Numbered from the stretch's first letter, positions 35,951-46,969 are shown. The stretch is 64,000 nucleotides of DNA from Epiperipatus broadwayi (GCA_028023455.1 JAQFVV010006203.1:7842821-7906820), one strand, 5' to 3'. Notes: generated by a model from the sequence alone, not told the origin. Translations and numbers: made by a program.

Positions 35951-36827
35951 CATCTGGGTGTCTTTTTATGTGGTAGATACGTTCCGCAGACAACCCACAA
36001 AAAAAAAATCGCACAAAAATAACTTAACTTACCTTGAAAAATTTGGGATACGTTCCGTAATTTTCAAAAATCGCATAAAACCAAAGCAACAAGATAAAAT
36101 TACTTTAAAATTAGCATAAGAAAAAAAAGAAAATAAAGTATGACTAATAAAAAATTTCAAATACTTGAAAAAAATTGATACAAGACAAATTTTTTTTACT
36201 TTTTTTTTTTTTATTAACTATTTAATTTTATTTAAAACAATATGTTTTTATGTTTAATTTATTTTACATTTTTTCATACATATTTTAATCATTATCACTA
36301 TTTGACAATATGCGGGTTCGTTTGTGAATTGGTAAGAAATCAGATTCGTCACAAGAGGAAACATAAACAGCAGAATTAGCACCAACTTCAGTCTCGTGCT
36401 GTATTAATAGTTTTCTGGCGACAATAATTAAACTTTAAGATGATGATTTTACTAATTGTTTTTGAAGCTCGCGATATCCAGTCATACAACTATTTAGCTC
36501 TCATTGGAATTTAAGAGCTTCATGTCATTAATAAGAAAATGATTTTCCAAGACTTTCTCTAATCATTTTTGCTGTGAAATGAACAGATTCCACTTCTGTT
36601 TCATTATCTTTTTCTAAATTTTTTACAGTAACTAAATTTATAGCCAAACCTTTTTCCAACAGGCATTTAAAGTACGTAGAATTTAATGCGTGTATATAAA
36701 ATGGGGAAATCCCGATTTTAAGTGAAATACAAACTTCTTTATCGCATAAAAAGATATTAAGAAGAAACACGAATCGCATAACTTCAAAATCACATTAAAA
36801 AAATCCGCATAAAGAGACTCACAACAC
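35951..36827 (-). mobile_element. pogo/Tigger-like DNA element, internally deleted
   Basis: The left end (CATCTGGGTGTCTTTTTATG from 35951) and the right end read on the minus strand (GTGTTGTGAGTCTCTTTATG from 36827) form terminal inverted repeats. Both are flanked by TA, as expected for Tc1/mariner-pogo elements. Inside the left end GGATACGTTCCG occurs twice (35977 and 36048 regions) with TCGCAYAAAA stretches. The minus strand keeps a reading frame ending SSCDESDFLPIHKRTRI and then LSNSDND (36295-36350). This acidic C terminus is like those of pogo-class transposases. The catalytic DDE part is missing, so the copy depends on other transposase sources. Family assignment rests on the ends and is inference. 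Confidence 0.5.
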
Positions 36828-37300
36828 TAACATAAATTTCTATAATTCTTATAAATTTTATCAACAATCCTCCCTGTAAAGTCAAAAATACACCTTAAAA
36901 GAAAATTATTTTTATGAGACTTCAGATTAAAAAAAAACTTTAGGTGCCAAATAATTTCTCCCTTAATGTGCTCTGTCTATATTAATTTTTTGGTAAGTAA
37001 TTGAAGAATGTTTTTGATAAATTGAATGCTTTTGATTCTATTATTAATTTTACTATTGGGAAGAGTATTTTTGAGTTTATTAAACTAAATTTCTAGATTT
37101 AAGTGTTGATAATGCTTTATTTTGTAATCATTTTATTACACAAAGATATTTAAGAAATATGATAAAGCCAGACAGTTATCCACCTTTCATTAGTAACAAA
37201 ATTTCTTTATTGAATTTTTTTTTATAAGAATAGAAGGTTTAATAATTTTGAAAATAATTCTTATATTCAGATGAGTCAATTTGCTTCTGATTATATTGAT

Positions 37301-37364
37301 TTAGGTTATAATTATAAATTTATTAAAAATATTATATTTAATAAAAATAACTATAAGCATAATA
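37301..37364 (+). repeat. 64-bp direct repeat, copy 1
   Basis: TTAGGTTATAATTATAAATT and the following 44 bases recur at 37617-37680 with one substitution (AAGC against AGGC). The pair brackets the 190-bp palindrome. A partial inverted copy (TAATAAATTTATAATTATAG) lies at about 37581-37600. Confidence 0.85.
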
Positions 37365-37557
37365 TTTATTGAGGCTATAATCTCGATAATATGCGTGTAA
37401 AATGCGATAGTAGGGACCTCTACAGGTGTTTAACCACAAGCTTACGCTATGGAAGAGGGTTTTCTTCCATAGCGTAAGCTTGTGGTTAAACACCTGTAGA
37501 GGTCCCTACTATCGCATTTTACACGCATATTATCGAGGTTATAGCCTCAGTAAATAT
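37362..37557. repeat. nearly perfect palindrome, 95-bp arms
   Basis: Arm 37362-37456 and arm 37463-37557 are reverse complements with only two mismatches and a 6-base loop. The arm interior (GGGACCTCTACAGGTG, CACAAGCTTACGCTATGG) is far less AT-rich than the surrounding Penelope remains and matches nothing else I see in the window. It would extrude as a cruciform and fold into a 95-bp hairpin. The near identity of the arms means it is recent, maintained by conversion, or an assembly or library artefact. Confidence 0.95.
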
Positions 37558-37616
37558 TACTTACGTAATCAATGTGCGTTTAATAAATTTATAATTATAG
37601 GTATAATAATAAAAAT

Positions 37617-37680
37617 TTAGGTTATAATTATAAATTTATTAAAAATATTATATTTAATAAAAATAACTATAGGCATAATA
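37617..37680 (+). repeat. 64-bp direct repeat, copy 2
   Basis: Second copy of the repeat that also ends just inside the left arm of the palindrome. The distance between copies is 316 bases. Confidence 0.85.
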
Positions 37681-37959
37681 ATAAAAATTTAATTAGCAGT
37701 GAAAATAAAGAGTTTACTTCTTTATCATTCAAAGCTATCAATTTATAGATTGGGTTATAATAATCATTTATTGGATATGAAAATGGCTTGAAAGAAAAGC
37801 CTTGATTTAAATTCATTATTAAATAGGTGAATCTATTTCTGGTACAGTTTATAAGATTTCCTGCAGTTGTCATAAAATTTATATAGGTCAAAATAAATTA
37901 AGTCTTAATGGAAAATTTGAAGTTCATTTGTTTTTGGCTAGTTTTGTAATATTATAAGG

Positions 37960-38725
37960 TTTTTTATTTTATTTATAATTACTAGTATATTGTTAGACAA
38001 TATTTAGTTTTAAATATGCACTATATAAATTTAAAATTTAAATTTTTGTGTTTTCATATTTTAATGTTAATTACTAATGGGATTAATTTTATAAAATGTT
38101 TAATATTCTAAAGACAGTAATAATATTAATGATGAAAATATTTTATTATTATTATTAAAAAAGAATTGTAAGCTTAAATTATATATTATTTAATTTAGAA
38201 CTTTTTTTTTTTTTAAAAAAAAGACACAGCAAATTTATTCCTCATCCTAATCTTAGTATAATCTTTGTTCAAAGATTGTTTTAACTATTCTAAATGACCA
38301 AAATTTAAAAGTAATTTGAAAGTTAGTGGCGAAGTGTTTATGATAAAGTCCTTATCTTATAAATCTAGCAGGTTATGAAAATTCTTCTGATTGAAGTAAA
38401 TAGTTCTTTTCTTTTCTGCATTGGTTATAATACTAATAAAAAAAAACATTAACATGCTCCATTTGCACAAAAAATAATGCAACAAAATATTTTATTTAAT
38501 CTTTCAAATTAGATGATAATTTTGATTGACTTGAGAAAACAAATTGCACATATATACATTTAACATTAAAACAATTATTTATAAAAAAATAATTTTAATT
38601 AATTTAATTCTAATTTGAGTGTTATATTAATATTTATTTATTTATGCCTAAACAATTGTAATTACATATAATTTTTCAATTCAATGTGACACATCATATA
38701 AAATTTGTACCTTTTTTTTATATGT
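37960..38725. other. AT-rich noncoding stretch
   Basis: No gene recognised. Contains T and A runs near 38203-38222. Confidence 0.5.
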
Positions 38726-38727
38726 CA

Positions 38728-38822
38728 TAGCATCTGCCGAGATGCGAACCCGCAACAACCATCTGCAACCAAGTGCTTGCTTGCAAGGCAGCTGCGATGA
38801 CTCTCGGCTAACAACGCTCGAC
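38728..38822 (-). repeat. tRNA-like sequence, probable SINE head
   Basis: On the minus strand TAGCCGAGAGTCATCG fits an A box and GCGGGTTCGCATCTC fits a B box. The anticodon-like part contains CCTTGCAAGCAAG. GCCGAGA near the start can pair perfectly with TCTCGGC near the end. The length between the boxes exceeds a normal tRNA, and the T-stem is imperfect, so I favour a tRNA-derived SINE or pseudogene over a working tRNA gene. On the minus strand a stretch of A follows (ATATAAAAAAAAGG). It stands out strongly from its AT-rich surroundings. Confidence 0.6.
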
Positions 38823-38829
38823 ATAAAAC

Positions 38830-39275
38830 TTATACCTTTATAATATAATTTTTATAAATTTATTTTTTTAAAAAATATATTACCATACTTATAAAATACA
38901 ACTATAACTAACAAAACTTTTTTTATATCAATTAAATTACAATTTACATATCCGCACTCTGCATTTAATTTATTTAAAAATATAATTTTTTTTTTAACCT
39001 TATTTTCTATATTTATATTTTGTAAACAAATCTCTAACTTTATAAAAATTTTATTTAACAAATTTAACTACATCCATATTTAGAAATCTATATTTGTTTT
39101 CAATAAACACAGTGGGAAAAAATGTTAAGGATTACATATGTGTATTGTATGTCAGCTTATACATAATTATTTTCATTTTTTAAAAAATATTTTCAAAACG
39201 ATAGTAAATCATATACTTTTTTTTTTATAAATTTTTTTTCATAATTATTTTTTTTTATAGAAAAAAATGTGTATA
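38830..39275. other. AT-rich noncoding stretch
   Basis: Nothing recognised. Confidence 0.5.
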
Positions 39276-39278
39276 TAT

Positions 39279-40561
39279 TGTGACGACCATATAAAGTCGT
39301 CGACACACATATATATTTATTAATAAAATTAGAAAGTAATAAAGGTGAAATAAATTAGCTAATAAATTTTTTTTTTAAAAAAAGAAAGGAAGGAAAAGAA
39401 AAATTGAAATTCTAATGTCAAAATTACTGTGGATTGTGTAATAGTAAGATAAGGAAGGGGGGGCTGCATAAATAAAGAAATGTGTCTCTTTCTCTCTGGT
39501 AGATCAAATGCTAGAAAGTTATTTTGTTTATTGTGGGAGAGGGGAAAAGGAAGCATAAAGAAATGCGTGTCTTCTCTCTCATTAAAAAAAAAATATATTA
39601 TAACAAATTAAAATAAATGTAAAATGTAAATGTGAAAAAAAATGAATGAATTGTAAACTTTAAATAAAATAAATGTAAGATGTGATATATATAAAAAGAA
39701 ACAATATGGCCGTAGGTGTGAAAGTCTGTTGGACAAAGTAAATTCCACGGACAAAGAAATGTTATCAACGGAAGATCTTTGCCTGATCTGTTAAATTAAT
39801 TGGGACTTACATTCCAGCCACTAATTAAATAAAGAAACATAATGATAAGAATTGGTTGGAAATCTAAGTCTTAATTAAAAAATTTTAAAAACAACGAACA
39901 AAGAAAGAGATTAATAAAATTACAAGTTTTGTCCAGCATTGCTAGTAGAGACTTTAGAGAAGCAACAGCTAAAAGAAAATGGGAGAAGTGCGTGGCTAGT
40001 GGCGTTAAAGGGACATAGGTTCGGATTCGAGCCGTCTCATCACTGACTCGCAATGTAAGATCTCTGCCTGACCTGCTAGAGGGATCGCCGCTTCTGTAGC
40101 TGTCAATTGAAACTCAACCTAAAGAATCAACCAGCAAACTGGATGAAAATAACCCCACAAACTGAGGAAGTTCATGGAGAACCTAAGGAATCAACAAGCA
40201 AAACTGGAACGAAATAACCCCACAAACTGAGGAAGTTAATCAAGAGCGCTCGGAAGAAATACCCATGGGACAATTACAACAAAGCCTAGGTAAAAGCATG
40301 CATGCATTTCATTTATCTACTATTCATAGCTAAATATAAAATTAATGATTCGATAAAATAGAACTCTATCTACAGGACTTTAAGAACTTTTATATCTGAT
40401 CTATTTGCATATATTTATTATAACCATGTATTTATAAGTGTGTTTTTTGTTATTATTATTATAATGTATTTTTTTTATATCAAGTGTGAGTATTATTATT
40501 AAACATATTTGTCATTAAATTTCGTATCCTTGCTTTATTCTCCTATCACCAAACTACGACA
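39279..40561 (+). repeat. possible solo or terminal LTR, about 1.28 kb
   Basis: The segment starts TGTGACGACC and ends ACTACGACA, so it has TG...CA ends. The end region TATTTGTCATTAAATTTCGT, then CTTTATTCTCCTATCACC resembles the R-U5 part of animal LTR retrotransposons. It is less AT-rich than the flanks. Inside, a 64-bp tandem repeat lies at 40116-40244, and AAGATCTYTGCCTGAYCTG occurs near 39773 and 40051. No gag or pol coding, primer-binding site or matching target duplication is visible (TATAT on the left, GGGGG on the right). An unrelated repeat is the main alternative. Confidence 0.35.
40116..40244 (+). repeat. tandem repeat, two 64-bp units
   Basis: AACCTAAAGAATCAACCAGC through GAGGAAGTTCATGGAG is followed at 40180 by a second copy, AACCTAAGGAATCAACAAGC through GAGGAAGTTAATCAAG. 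The central AATAACCCCACAAACTGAGG is identical. Confidence 0.85.
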
Positions 40562-43500
40562 GGGGGGAAACTGTAAGTAGTGATTAAAGGGGCATACTGA
40601 TTTGTTTAAGATATTCATGTGCTGCTTGTTCGTGCGGAATCCCAATTCAAAAAAAATAAATAGCAAGCGCTGGACATTCGCTAAGTTTCTTTGAAATAGT
40701 TTGCTCTGTTCAGCAGCCGAGAGTTTTGGCTGGGAAAAATAACGCCAAGATAATATGTACGTATTGCCTTGGGGTTCAGTCAAGGGTATAGATATGAAGT
40801 TAAATTTGTATCTGTATTAGCTCTCTGCTTGTATTGTAATGGCGTTGGTTAAAATAATGAATAAGATAATAAAGAATCTAAGTTGTAAACAATAAATGGA
40901 TAGAAAATATAAGTTATGAAAAGAATTAAAATATAATAAATAAGTATAATATAAAATAAAATAATCATCTAAAATATAATTGAAAGTATTAAAGATTTAA
41001 ATCAAATCAAGCAACCGTACGAATAACCATTTCCGTTATAATATATATATCATGGAGAATTTAAATATGAAATTTTCAGAATGAAATGAGATACTTTCAG
41101 GTCAAGCAATGTTGTTAAGTATATTTTTATGTCATTAATGTTATACTGAAATGAATTTACTCAATAAATTATTTCATATTTATTTTTCAGAAAATAAATT
41201 AACTTTATTTTAAAAATAAAATTGTTTATTAGCAGTTTAAAGAAGAAACTGGCCATATATATTTTGCTTTTATCACTACATCTTAACTTAGTTCTATTAT
41301 ATCACAACCATCCATCAGCACAGAAATTAGATCAATCTCTCTCACTAAAAATGCATCTTTGGTACATCCACTTCACTTTTCAAACAAAATGATACAAACA
41401 CATACTATAATTTAACTTGGGTATACAATTTTTAGATATATTTAAACTGCACTTCATATATCTCAAGCTTCTATTCTATCATATATTCTTAAAACATATG
41501 AACAAAATATATATAAAACAAATGATCCACAAGATGCATATTTTGTATAGAACCAGCACTCAGCAATTGGTTCAGATCATAATTACTTGCACATGTCTTC
41601 ATCATTTTACAGACAGCAAATAAAATTGTAAAGTTTATAAAAAAAAAGAACAATAAATATAAACTTATTCATTTTAATTAAAAAAACATTTAAAAAAGGG
41701 ATGCAGAAATAATCATACATAAAAATGCTAATAATAAAACTGCAAACTGGTTTTCAAGCAGATATAAAATTAACATTATATATACGAACGATAAATAAAT
41801 TTAACCCTTCCACATTCCATTGTTTTTTTGTATCATCTTCTAGTAGCAGTTTGAGTTCAACATTTTATTTTATTATTAAAACCATTATTGTATATTATGA
41901 ATAAATTATACTAAATTTATTAGAAAATATATATTTACAAAAAAAAAAGTCATAAAAATCATATTTGAATTTTGCAAATATAGTAATGAGAACAATTAGT
42001 TTTTTTTTAAATTACAGCAAAGCCCATAAAAAATAAATAAATTAAAATCTTTGCTAATTGAACTTTATTTCCAAAATCCAAACACTATTGTTAAGTCATC
42101 ATAAAGCTACACACTTCTGTTCTAAAATTTAAAAATCCATTTATAATTAATAAAATATCACAAAAGTTCTGAACTACCAGTTTAAGACAAAATATTACTA
42201 ATAACAATTAACTTTTTACCATTATTACTTAAGTTGCATTTTAAAAAATAACACATATTTGAAAAAAATCTAAGTAAAATCACGAAAATATATCTTTTTT
42301 AATAATTACCATACAAATATTTTGTAAAAATAATCATAAATATTTAAATAAATTATGAAAAATGTAATTTTTTTTTGCTCACTGCTAACAACAATAGAAA
42401 AGGAGTTTACAAATTTATTTACACAGTCAAGATCAATGAATCTACCAATCAATAACGTTCTATTTTTTTGTTGTCGCATTAGTAGTAGTATTTTTCTGTG
42501 GAATACTAACATTTTCAGATTTTTTTTTTTTGAGATAATAAACTAATGTTTATTTTGGACCTAATTTTTATTATCAAATGAATATAAATCAGCAAAACAG
42601 TGCTAAAGATAGTTGCAAGAAAGTGATTTAAAGTTTAAGATACAACACTGCCATCACAATACTCTGCAATGTTATGAAATAGAAAATTGTTGAGTTAATA
42701 AGAAAATAAAAAATGTAAATGAAATTATAAATAAATTAATATAATAATTTAACATATACTAAAATTTAAAAAATATACTTTTTTAAAACTAGATATCTAA
42801 GTTATGAGAAACATATCAAGAATAAAATTTATAAAATTAACTGCAAAGATTATTACCTAAAAAAACAAGCAAATAAATATGTCAAAGAAATAAAGAATTC
42901 AATTAAAACAAAAGTAAATCATAATTTTTTCTATGTTTATGCATACAAAAAAAAGTCATAAATTTGAAAAACAGATGATATACTAATAATAAAAAATAAA
43001 AATAATTACAACCCCCCCCCCATTTAATTTGAAAAAAAATTCAAGTACAAAAACGTTAAGTTACTACATTATATATATATATTTCTTGACAATATATATT
43101 CATTTGTACTTATGGAATGTTATTAATCAGATAAAAAAATGTGATTAAAATTATAAGTTAAGAACATAAGATGGTAATAAATATATGATAAAAATAAATG
43201 ATAAAAAATGACACATTAAGTTCATTTTTAATGACAGCTAATTTATAGTATATTTCTTTAAAAAAAAAAGTTTTTAAAAAATTATAGATCTGTTTAGAGG
43301 GCTTGGTAATTTTAAATATAGAAGAATGTAAAAAAATAATTTAAATATTTGAATGATACACTGTAGATGAATAAATTATTAAAATTTTATTGCTCTAAAA
43401 TTTTTTTAAATGTTACTGAACTATTTTATAAATCTGTTTTTTAAAAATAAATATATACTAAGAGTATAACTTTTATATGAAGCATTAAAATTAGTTTAAA

Positions 43501-43595
43501 TTTAAAATTAATCATAATTAAAATTGAAGGTTTAAGCACAAAAATATAACATTGTTTTAATTATATATAAACGTATTTAAACAATGATTTATATG
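40562..43595. other. GC-richer patch then AT-rich stretch
   Basis: From 40562 to about 40800 the sequence is less AT-rich and starts with GGGGGGAAAC, which could be a polypurine tract. The minus-strand frame 40535-40783 (82 codons) has no recognised family. From 40860 on the DNA is AT-rich, with C10 at 43012-43021 and TA runs, and no recognised gene. Confidence 0.45.
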
Positions 43596-43639
43596 CATAT
43601 TTTTATAATTATGAGCATCATCATCATTTTCAATCCATT

Positions 43640-45130
43640 GCAGGATGGTCTTTTCAAGTTTAAGCCAGTTATTCTGATCCTCAGCTTTTTTTCGCCATTA
43701 TATACCAGTAAATTTCTTTATTTCATTCAACATGTGATTTCATTAGGTCTTTTACAATTCTTGGGATCCAATTTAAAACATCAACTGTCATCTATTATTA
43801 TTTCCTCTAGCAATATGTCCAACCAACTTCACTTGTCTTTTAATTCTTTCAATATCAGCAATAACCTGTTTGTTCTCTCACCCATATATTTACTTTTCCA
43901 TCTCTTCTTTCTAATCTTAACATATATCTCTTAATACTTTATTGAATAGTCTGAAGTCTCTATACTGCTCTTTTTAAGTAAATCTCAAATATATAAGAAC
44001 ATGTAAAACATATCTATTAAAAATCCTTCTTTTCAAACACAAGTTACTGCTATCAAAAACACTTCAACCAAATTTAATTCTACCATTAATTTCATTGTTT
44101 TTTGTATTAATAATTTAGCCAAGATATTTGTAAATGTTAATTACTTCTTAATTTATTTTCTCCTTCTGAGAAAATCCATTAAATTAAACATTACTTTAAC
44201 TTTTTAATATTTATCTCTAATACTACTTTTTTATTTTCACCTGATAATTTTTGCAACATCTAGATGACTTAAATAATCTTTATTTATCTTTTAATCCACG
44301 AAATATTTCTTGTAAAACTGCTATAAAGTTTTGAATATAGAATTATTTTATCATATGCTTTATTCAATGTTAACCATCCCAATATCACTATGCAATATAA
44401 TCATTGATAATTCAATGCTTTAAACACTATAGAAATGCTTATAAAACCATATGCCTTTTTATAATCTACAAGTCCAAAACATAATTGCAACCCATATTCA
44501 TTGGCCTTTCCTATAACTTCTCTCAATACTTGGATATGATCCACTCTGTTAAAATCACCTTGAAATCCAGCTTATTGTTTTTGTTGATTAGATGTAAAAT
44601 TTGCTATAGGTTAGTTGTAATTATCTTGATAAAGATTTTGTATAGAACTAATAGAAGACTGTTGGTCAGTCTTTTTTATCATTTTTCTTAAATATTAATA
44701 GTACTATTGCATTCTTCTAGTCACCTGGTACATCTATCTTTTGGACTTTGACATATAATTTTGCCAACAATTTTTTCTATTTCTTTATCAGCTTCTTTTA
44801 AGATATCAATAATCCCATCATTTTCTGGATCCCCCCCCCCTTCTTCATTTAAAATGTTAGGCAGTTTATTATTATATAATTTTTTCTTTCACACATACCA
44901 TTGTCATCTCTCTTTCCAACTTATTGCACAAATAATTTTTCTTCTAATATCAAGATGTTTTACACTTTTGAGACTTATTTTCTTCTATAGCTTTCCTTAT
45001 TAATTCACAATTACATTTTCTTATATCATTATTCATTCTTTTTCACATAATTTTACAAAACTCTAGATATTCTTTTTAATGGATTGTTTTAAAAAAAATT
45101 CATATTCTCTTCTTCATACATTATCTTGCC
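43640..45130 (-). pseudogene. RTE reverse transcriptase and C-terminal region
   Basis: The minus strand gives VPGD-stop-KNAIVLLIFKKND near 44680-44740, corresponding to the family block VPxxWKxAxIxxxFKKGD. AGFQGDFNRVDHIQVLREV and ANEYGLQLCFGLVDYKKAY lie near 44440-44575 and are very well preserved. After a damaged palm comes IYKYLG, then NEINGRIKFG near 44070-44160. KYMGERTNRLLLILKELKDK lies near 43850. DVLNWIPRIVKDLMK, then WYIMAKKS lies near 43660-43780, matching the family end with its conserved W, R and K residues. I could not see the YxDD box, so the catalytic centre is probably destroyed. In life the protein primes reverse transcription on nicked chromosomal DNA. Confidence 0.75.
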
Positions 45131-45317
45131 TCAGTTGAAAATTTGCTGATAAAATTGCTTTTTTTTTTTTGTAAACTATTTCTGGCAGTACTTAATAGAA
45201 TATCAATCATCTTCTTATTGACTTCAGTTAAATCTAAATCATCTTCAATATCTGTTTTGCAAATTATAATTTATATTTATTGGAGTGCTTCTGAAAATTA
45301 GAAATATCAACAATTAA

Positions 45318-45325
45318 TACTGACT
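45318..45325 (+). repeat. target site duplication, left
   Basis: TACTGACT, identical to 46216-46223, flanks the Merlin-type element exactly. An 8-bp duplication is the expected size for Merlin. Confidence 0.85.
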
Positions 45326-46215
45326 GGTAAAGTTTACTTTAGCGGCCACATCATATTCACCCTCTATTTTATAAAATTAAAACTATTTTTGATTTGGAAT
45401 GTAAACATTTTTACTTTCATTTTGTACATTACTTAGTTTTGACCATTTCTTAGATGAATATTACTTAAAACATTTGTATCGATAAATTGAATGTTGGATT
45501 AATTACATTAATTAATTAAAATAATTACTTCATTTATTTATTTGAAACTTAAGAATTTAAACTATCTACATTTATAACACTTGTTACAAAAAAAGACACC
45601 TTCTGGGTTAAAAAGTTCGAATTACATGCACAGTTTTATACTTGCAAAAAATGGCAGGTAAACCTGTTACATCTTTAGTTCCAGATTATCAAATTTTGGA
45701 TGTTGCTCCTATTCTGGCAGAAGACTGAAATATATATTAGTTGTGGAATGCCCTTCAAACTCCAGAATTGGCCATCAAATGGCTTGCAAGAAGACAACTT
45801 CTGAAGAATTACACCCTATGCCAACAGTGTGGTGTTTGTTGTTTGCTGATGATATATTTTACAGGCTTAGATGAGTGTAGGTGGTACGCAGAGCTTTGTT
45901 TTCATCGTACCTGCAAGAATTTGCCTTCCGAAATAGACACAGCACTACCGCTTTTTTCTCCAACTTCCTAGTCTGCATAAGACACAATTATGCTTGAAAA
46001 GGTAAATGTTTTTTTATCTTTTACATTTTAATCAAGTTTAATCTAATTCTAATATAGTTACAATCGAAAATAATAGGTCTAGTAATCTAAGTTTTTTGTA
46101 GCATATATGTAAGATTTTCGAATAATTTTTATTTACGAATGTTTTTTTTTTTTTCAGTTCTAATTTTAAAAAATAGAGGGCGAACATGATGTAGCCGTTA
46201 AAGCAAACCTTTACC
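45326..46215 (+). mobile_element. Merlin-type (ISXO2-like) DNA transposon, internally deleted
   Basis: Terminal inverted repeats of about 50 bp: left GGTAAAGTTTACTTTAGCGG from 45326, right (minus strand) GGTAAAGGTTTGCTTTAACG from 46215. Both continue with a CACATCATATTC-like block and CCCTCTATTTTWTAAAATT. An exact 8-bp target duplication, TACTGACT, flanks them. The 890-bp element encodes only the N-terminal zinc-ribbon part of the transposase (45651-45971). The DDE catalytic core is absent, so it is nonautonomous. It sits inside the RTE LINE between endonuclease and linker, and must be younger than the LINE insertion. Confidence 0.85.
45651..45971 (+). pseudogene. Merlin/ISXO2-like transposase N-terminal zinc ribbon
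   Basis: A plus-strand frame starts with MAGKPVTSLVPDYQ at 45651 but stops at 45728. The next frame (45741-45971) reads AIKWLARRQLLKNYTLCQQC, then GVCCLLMIY, then LDECRWYAELCFHRTCK. The pattern A-I-x-W-L...LL-x-N...C-x2-C-G...D-x-C-R-W is the standard start of ISXO2-type transposases, where a zinc ribbon precedes the DDE domain. The second cysteine pair is represented by CFHRTC. The frame ends where the catalytic domain would begin, matching the short element length. Confidence 0.7.
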
Positions 46216-46223
46216 TACTGACT
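46216..46223 (+). repeat. target site duplication, right
   Basis: TACTGACT, exact copy of 45318-45325. Confidence 0.85.
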
Positions 46224-46935
46224 TTCTTAATAGTTTTCACTCTCTAGTTTCACATTAATGCATCATCTCACTAATCCATGATCACTTCTTATGTTGAATC
46301 TATTAAAAACACTATAATCTTGAAATACATACATTTTCTGTTAGTCAAAATATCCAATTTTGCTGCACACATTTATTTGGATGTTTTCATGTTAATTTCC
46401 GTTTAGCATTTTTCTCTAAGAATGAATTCATAATACACTCCACAAGTCTGTGACTTCTTTCATTTCTATCGTCATAACGAAATTTACTTGCGGTACTTTA
46501 ATCTTTCAATTATGTACCAATTCAGGCATTAAAATCTTCCATAGTAATTTTAGAATGTTATTTGGCGTTATTAAAAGCATTTTGTACATCTATATTAAAA
46601 TCCTCTATGTCTTCATCACAATGAGAACTTGTTGGGACATAAACTTGGATTATCTGCATTTGTTATCTTTCATTCATTTCAATCACTAATCTTGATACTC
46701 TGCCTGATATATTGCCAATCTCCTCAATTTTGATCCTCAACTTTTGATTTTTAATGAATCCAATTTCACTTATCTTCCAGTACTTATGCCTTTGTAGTAA
46801 AGTATATGTTTTAAATCAATTCTCTTTTCACCTTTTTTTCTAATTTCACAAAGACCAACAATGTTCTATTTAATATTAGGCAGTTCTTCCAATTCATGCA
46901 ATCTCCCTTCATTTTAAAGTAATATGCATTTATAG
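46224..46935 (-). pseudogene. RTE apurinic-type endonuclease
   Basis: The minus strand reads LLVGLCEIRKKGEKRIDL-like sequence near 46820-46860, with the conserved catalytic Glu. IEEIGNISGRVSRLVIEMNE follows near 46690-46740. VYVPTSSHCDEDIEDFNIDV lies near 46575-46635 (family YAPTSxHxDExIExFY), then EDFNA near 46545 (family GDFNA), RNERSHRLVE near 46460, and RSDHGLVR near 46275, the catalytic SDH. The order and spacing are those of RTE LINE endonucleases, which nick target DNA. Several stops break it. The Merlin insertion starts directly after the domain. Confidence 0.8.
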
Positions 46936-46969
46936 ATAAAAAAATAAAATTGTCATTGAGGGTATTGTA

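Larger units (their letters stand above)
36840..37930 (+). pseudogene. Penelope-like element remnant, plus-strand copy
   Basis: This is the plus-strand counterpart of 34440-35110. The shared blocks are TAGATTTAAGTGTTGATAA, TTTAAGAAATATGATAA and GAAAATGGCTTGAAAGAAA. The GIY-YIG start SGTVYKISCSCHKIYIGQN lies near 37835-37890 with the YIG intact. Beyond 37920 the rest of the nuclease is missing. The sequence jumps to TTTTTGGCTAGTTTTGTAAT, which matches the reverse complement of 34.27-34.30 kb, so about 300 bp were deleted here. A palindrome and a direct repeat interrupt it at 37.30-37.68 kb. Confidence 0.7.
43600..46960 (-). mobile_element. RTE-type LINE, nearly full length, interrupted by a Merlin element
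   Basis: On the minus strand the order is endonuclease (46935 to 46224), a nested DNA element (46223 to 45318), linker, reverse transcriptase, C-terminal region, and an ATG/ATC-rich tail at 43609-43625 (GATGATGATGCTC on the minus strand). A short trinucleotide tail and the endonuclease and RT sequence style are hallmarks of the RTE clade. Total length without the insert is about 2.5 kb, short for an RTE (about 3.2 kb), so some sequence is lost. Many stops and shifts mean it is dead. Confidence 0.75.

Noticed and set aside
35736-36014. 92-codon minus-strand frame.
   Set aside because: It overlaps the left end of the pogo-like element and shows no family resemblance.
43584-45003. Plus-strand hydrophobic frames that look like membrane proteins.
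   Set aside because: They are the antisense of the RTE reverse transcriptase, whose lysine- and glutamate-rich codons read as Leu/Ile/Phe/Ser on the other strand.
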